From assembly GCA_028564705.1 (NCBI GenBank), contig JAPXFQ010001662.1, forward strand, positions 4,276,001 to 4,340,000: 64,000 bases of DNA, written 5' to 3'. The notes beneath the pieces were generated by a model. It had not been told where the DNA came from. It ran no database searches and saw only the letters and a list, made by a program, of their open reading frames with translations. Positions within the stretch are counted from its first letter, which is position 1; each line of letters begins with the position of its first letter. Source of the stretch: Apricaphanius iberus. Its lineage: Eukaryota; Chordata; Actinopteri; Cyprinodontiformes; Aphaniidae. Below are positions 59,295 through 64,000 of the stretch, one piece after another. The translations under genes and the position numbers were made by a program.

Positions 59295-60444
59295 TGACTG
59301 GATAGGGTTGTCATGGTGTGAAAATTTAACCTCAAGGTCAATGTGACCAACATAACCATGGTTTTCAGTATTGCGGTATATATCACGGTAGATATCGCAG
59401 TATTTTTTTAAGGGTATTGAATATGTTTAGAAAGCCTTGATAGTCTTACACAAACTGACAACATTTTGAAAAAGTGTAACAGGTTTTATTATATTTAAAA
59501 TAATACAGACAAGTCTTATCACATCAAAGAAAAATGAACTAGGGTTGAGAATGCAAGTCATTATCATTATTTTACTGTTCATATCAATATATATACAAGT
59601 TTGTCTATACCTTTTTTGTTGCTAAATCAAAAGAAAACAATTGGCTAGAAATGTATTATGTTACAGGGCATATTATTCAAGTCATTAGGTTTAAGGGATA
59701 TTTGCGAAACCAATATTTCATGATAACTATGTGTTGTTGATCATTTCTAGGGTATTACATGTTCTAATTATAGCTCCAGAAACGTGCTATATAAAATTTG
59801 CGGAAAACTAAATAAACCCTCTATATCAGGAAAATATTGTCCTAAGTTTTTCTCCTTCCAGTGAGCTTTGCAGATTTAGGAAAATGTCATCAGGTAGTAG
59901 CCATTGTTATATTCATAATAATGTGGCAAGAGTATCTATTGCATTGGCAAACAACTCTTATCTGCCCCCTGGGAGCCCCGTAATGCATAGCATCATTTCA
60001 ATATGGAGGTATCCGCTACACGGCTTATATGGCAATGGGCGCTGCGGCTGCACCTTCGGGCGACTCGTTGCATTCTCGCTCAACCCAAAGTCCTCACATC
60101 ATGCATTTCAGGTAAAACGCTAACGTTAACGTACCTTGCATTGGCTGTAGAGTTGTGGTTGATGGTCACGCAGATATGCCCATATTTCCGACTTTGTCGT
60201 CTTTGAGGGCTGAGATGTCCTGAGCGCTGCTGTCTCCTCCTTCAGCCATCATTTCAGCTTAGCGATAGTTTTGGTTGTAAAGTATAATGTTCGGCAACAA
60301 GCTCACCATGCCTACACTGTGGACGCGGTAATCCACTAAGATAATATGTATATATTAAAAAAAAAAAAGATGGCAATTATTATTGTCAGATTTTTTACTG
60401 GGGTGTACCACTACACCAGGAACCATGACATCCCTAACGCTGGA
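59295..60444. mobile_element. hAT-like element with TAGGG termini
   Basis: The element proper is 59,303-60,436 (1,134 bases). Ends are TAGGGTTGTCATGGTGTG on the left and TAGGGATGTCATGGTTCC read inward from the right (14 of the first 15 match). The flanking 8-mers TGACTGGA and ACGCTGGA share their last five bases, consistent with an eroded 8-base hAT target duplication. The left arm has the GTATTGCGGTATATATCACG motif I associate with fish hAT elements. 59,930-60,330 is GC-richer, with frames of 67-79 codons but no transposase domain. Non-autonomous. Confidence 0.7.
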
Positions 60445-61423
60445 TAAAACCAAGAAAGATAACTACATTTTGAAAAGTGTTTATCCTGCTTGCATTGATG
60501 ATATTAATTGCAGTAGTTAGTTTAAAAAACTCAGTCTTTTTTTAAATAGACTGTTTGTGTCACAAAGCCCGATAGTAAATAAATAAACAATAAATCCCTT
60601 TGTTGTTGGTGCTGCATTGTGACGCTACTACGCCGTAAGTTGTTGGCCTCAGAAACTTAACTGTTTCTAACAAGCTCAATTGGCAGTGTCCCTGTGTTTA
60701 AATCTATTTCTGGCTCTGTGAAACAAAATGGTGGGGGTAATAATTTCCCTTTATTTATTCATTTTGCTGTTCTTTTTTTTCATTGTTGTTAATTAACCGT
60801 GCAGCACTTCTTCTAAAGGTTTCCCCAGGAGTGTAGTTCCCTCTGTTACTGCCTGGCCAACTGGTTGGCAAGCTGGTTGCTGTCAAATTCATTTCTGTTT
60901 TTAGAGTGTTAATTTAACAAGACATCACCAGTGAAGGTTGATCACTGCTATTATTGTACTGAAATGTTACCAGCTTCTTGTGTGTTTTTTTTGTATATTA
61001 GTAATGCATCATACAAAAATGAAAACACTTGGACCTGTGGTAGGATTAAGCTATTGTGTGCTCACTTAACTGTTATTTAAAGGTTAGGGGAGTCATCCGG
61101 TCAAAGTTAATTTGCTTGTTTAAATCCCCAAGCTGTCTCGCGTATCTGGTTTACCAAGGGGTAAGAAAATAAAGTCAAGGTTCAGAATTAGTTTTACTCT
61201 CCATGTGCTCATGAAGTACCGTTCGGTCAACAGTTAATCAGCAGATGCTCCACACTATGATTTTAACTGCTTTCAATAGATGTCATTGGCTGCAACTGAG
61301 GTTTAGCATCTTTTGAACCATGTATTTTTCCCCCACAACTTATCAGAGTACAATTTTAAGGCGAATCTGCCAAATATGAAAATTTTAAGTCTTATTGGCA
61401 TTGATCTCTTTCTCTGTCTTGAA
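60445..61423. other. gene-free stretch
   Basis: Nothing recognised; AT-rich with some mixed patches (60,790-60,900). Confidence 0.4.
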
Positions 61424-61524
61424 AATCCATCCATCCATTATCTATGCTGCTTATCCATTAAGAGTTGGGGGGAGGGGGGCAAGAGGCTGGGTACACCAAG
61501 GACAGATCGCCAGTCCATCGCAGT
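61424..61524 (-). repeat. GGAT-tailed dispersed repeat, copy 3
   Basis: On the plus strand it opens with an ATCCATCCATCC tail and ends GATCGCCAGTCCATCGCAG, the reverse of copies 1 and 2. A G-rich run has expanded in the middle (61,460-61,480). Confidence 0.65.
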
Positions 61525-61744
61525 ATTTTGAAAATACTTGCACTTAAAGTGGCAGTAGAACATTTTGATAAAATATTGTTCCTGCATTGTTGTGGTTATG
61601 ATTTTACGTATGTATTCACCTATATGAAAATAAAGTTATGGAATAAAAAATGGAATAAAAAACCCCCACTAAAACCATATAACACAACTTTAGAGATGAA
61701 TAACCTATAACAAATTTAAAACACGTGACATTGCAGCTATTATT

Positions 61745-62420
61745 AATCACTCACTCAAAGGCAGCTCTAAACAAATGTGTTAGCTTTGATTTAAAGGAAA
61801 TCATTGTTTTAGAGTTGAAGGAGCTGAGTGTTCTGAGGGGTTGATATAGTACCAACGATTCTTCAACATACTTTGTTGCTAAGCCACTCATTGATTTATG
61901 AACTACTAGGAATATTTTGAAGTCTATTCTCTTAGCTACAGGGAGCCAGTGTAAGGTCTTTAGAACTGGGGTGGTGTGCTCTACTTTCCTGGTTCTAGTG
62001 AGGACGTGAGCAGCACTGTTGTGGATCAGCTGCAGCTGTCTGATTTACTTTTTAGGCAGACCTGTAAGCACACTGTTGCTGTAATCAACCAGACTAAAGA
62101 TAAGGTCTCTTACAACATTAGTCTTCTAACCTCAAATATATTTTTGCAGTGATAGAAGTCAGAACTTGTTATACCTTCTATGTGATCCTGGAGGTTCAGG
62201 GTCGTTGCGACATTAATTCCGACATTAGTCCTTTAATCCTAGATATGTTCTTCAGATGATAAAAGGCTGTCCTTGTCATTGCTTGTATGTGACCCTGGTG
62301 GTTCAGGAGGTTCAGGTCTGAGACCCTTGATTTTGGGTCTGATCAGTAATTTCTAGTTGTATTAACAGAAGCTTTGTGTTGAGTTCTACTGAAATGAGAC
62401 CGTCCCAGAAGGTTTTTAAA
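61745..62420 (-). pseudogene. L2-type LINE fragment (C-terminal half)
   Basis: The plus strand is the antisense of the L2 post-polymerase region: GGATCAGCTGCAGCTGTCTG (about 62,022) corresponds to RQLQLIQ, CTGTAATCAACCAGACTAAA to a SLVDYSN-like motif, and AACTGGGGTGGTGTGCTC to the block preceding it. Further on, CCTGGAGGTTCAGG and the GACATTAGTCCTTTAATCCT block appear twice in near-repeated form (62,100-62,230 and 62,220-62,310), suggesting local duplication or two overlapping copies. Frame lost. Confidence 0.7.
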
Positions 62421-64000
62421 AAAGAAATCTCAAAAGGTCGAATGTGTCTATACATCTCTCCAGGATTGCAGCTGACATATATTTACAGAAAGCAGAACAA
62501 TAATTGCAATTTTGGTTTATTTGGTGACTTCAATGGCGACTGACTTAAACATGGCTTCAGCAGGACCCAGAATAAAAAAATGAAATAAGATATTATATTA
62601 CATTTATAAAAAGTTACAGTTCTAATAAATGTTGAATAAATCTGTTCTTTTAAAAAAAGGTTGATTACCCCACCCCCACCCCTTTTTTTTCTTTTTACCT
62701 TGTCGGTCAAAATGACAGACAAAAAAAAAAAAATTACAGCATGACCTCTGGTGTCAGGTTTGGAGTGACTGTGTAACTACAGGGAAAGAATCTTCTGTAT
62801 GTTTTTTCTGTCCTACAAACACACTTAGTGTTAGTATTGGTACAGACCTTTCCGTGTTTATTCCACTTCCACATTTTCACCAACATTGGAGTATACCAGA
62901 CGTATATAAAGTGTCCCATAGCACAATATGTTTTCATGTTCATGCCTTATTAAAATCTTTGAGGAGTGAATTAGAAATGTTGCCAGCTTTTAGATACAAA
63001 ATACTGTAAAAAAAAAAGTCAAGTTATGACAATGGATATAGTCAGATGGAATTAAACATTTATATTGGTAGCTGGAATGCTAATGTTTGTAATTCTTTTA
63101 ATTTACCAACAACTAATTTACCCACAATTGGGCTTGCCTTAGTGTTTTTTGAAAGGATGCCTGAAAGGATCAGGTTAACTTTCCTTTTCAAGACTAAAGC
63201 TTTTTGAAGGTGACCCGGCTCTTAACTCCAACAGGTTCTCTGCTATTTTTGACCTCAACCTCAAAGCTGATCCATGACAACTGCTGAAGTGCAGTATAAC
63301 CTTTACACCAACCCAAGGGAGTGTTTCATGTGCGTACCTCATCATAATGACATGAGCTTCTGTGCTTATTATTTTGCTATTGGCTTTCCTTAAATCTCCC
63401 AACATTAGCCAACCAGCAATGTTGATGAGCTGCAATGCTGATTTGAAGTGGTGCAGTAATTGGTGTCATAGCAACCCAGTGACCTTTAACTCATTAACTT
63501 CACTGAAAACAGAAAAAAGCCAGCAAGAAAAGAGCTCGTGGCTGCATGTAGGAGTCAGTTCGCTGATCCTGCAGTTCTTATAAATTTTCTCTGCATTTGT
63601 CTAAGAAAAAATGTCTGTAAATGTGTTATTGTTGGTGCTTGAATGCACTCTGTTGCTGCAGACATATTTTATTTCTCATATGCATGTGAAACAGCGGGAT
63701 AGTTTCTACACTGTGGTAAATTATGTTTTCTTTCCATTAGAAAAAAGTAATTTTGTGTTGAACCTTTATGCATGCAGTGAAATGGTGGTGCTAGTGATTA
63801 TTGCTGTTTAAAAATTCAAGAACAAAGGAGGCAGATTATATTAAATTGGTGAGTGACTGTGTGTTGATATCCAAATGAGTGATCAGAAAGCAGTTAAATC
63901 CAATGATGGAAGCCTGAATCAATTTAAGGGATCTTTTCTGACTTTGTGGTAATTTATGTCCAGATGGTCTTGAGGTTTTTCTTGGTAGCTTTTTGCTCAT
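62421..64000. other. gene-free right end
   Basis: AT-rich with homopolymer runs (62,650-62,740, 63,007-63,017). 63,200-63,560 is mixed in composition and contains GGTGTCATAGCAACCCAGTG (RFX X-box-like half site, nuclear-receptor-like TGACC just after), a weak candidate for a conserved element. Probably intron 2 continues to the edge. Confidence 0.4.

Overview
This is 64 kb of eukaryotic nuclear DNA, almost certainly from a teleost fish and probably a percomorph (inferred). The grounds are the AT-rich background, long gene-free stretches, many microsatellites, and a dense mix of decayed transposons typical of teleosts: Tc1-like elements, hAT-like elements with 8-bp target duplications, tRNA-derived SINEs, L2- and CR1-type LINEs, an L1, and an RTE/Rex3-type LINE with a GATG tail. 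I see no bacterial or viral genes, no rRNA, no free tRNA gene and no CRISPR array.

Layout. 0-19 kb is gene-free: one SINE, small L2 pieces, five Tc1-like remnants, a 61-bp minisatellite, and an hAT-like element with a TTAA-flanked MITE inside it. 19.5-21.7 kb holds the most intact mobile element, an RTE-type LINE whose endonuclease and reverse transcriptase lie in one frame, broken by stops and an internal deletion. 22.5-23.2 kb is a clean non-autonomous hAT with target duplication. 23-33 kb is AT-rich intergenic sequence with scattered repeats and two GC-richer patches that look like conserved non-coding elements. 33.6-37.1 kb holds an L2 fragment followed by a 3-kb minus-strand CR1-type LINE. 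37-48 kb has more remnants, simple repeats, a diverged 202-bp tandem duplication and a strong conserved-element candidate near 42.8 kb. 48.2-51.1 kb is a three-layer nest: a Tc1-like element interrupted by an L1, itself interrupted by a 5'-truncated L2.

The only part that looks like a host gene is on the plus strand at the right. A CpG-rich promoter-like patch (54.4-54.7 kb) ends in a plausible splice donor. It is followed about 3.4 kb later by a plausible first coding exon (58,163-58,336, 58 codons) with a strong acceptor, a good start context and a GT donor. I could not identify the protein. The gene would continue past the right edge, so the last 5.7 kb would be intron 2. That intron carries an hAT-like element, and intron 1 carries a SINE split by a MITE.

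Nothing here works as a pathway. The window is mainly a record of successive transposon insertions around the start of one unidentified gene. Family names are from my memory of teleost repeats and were not searched; conservation claims are untested.
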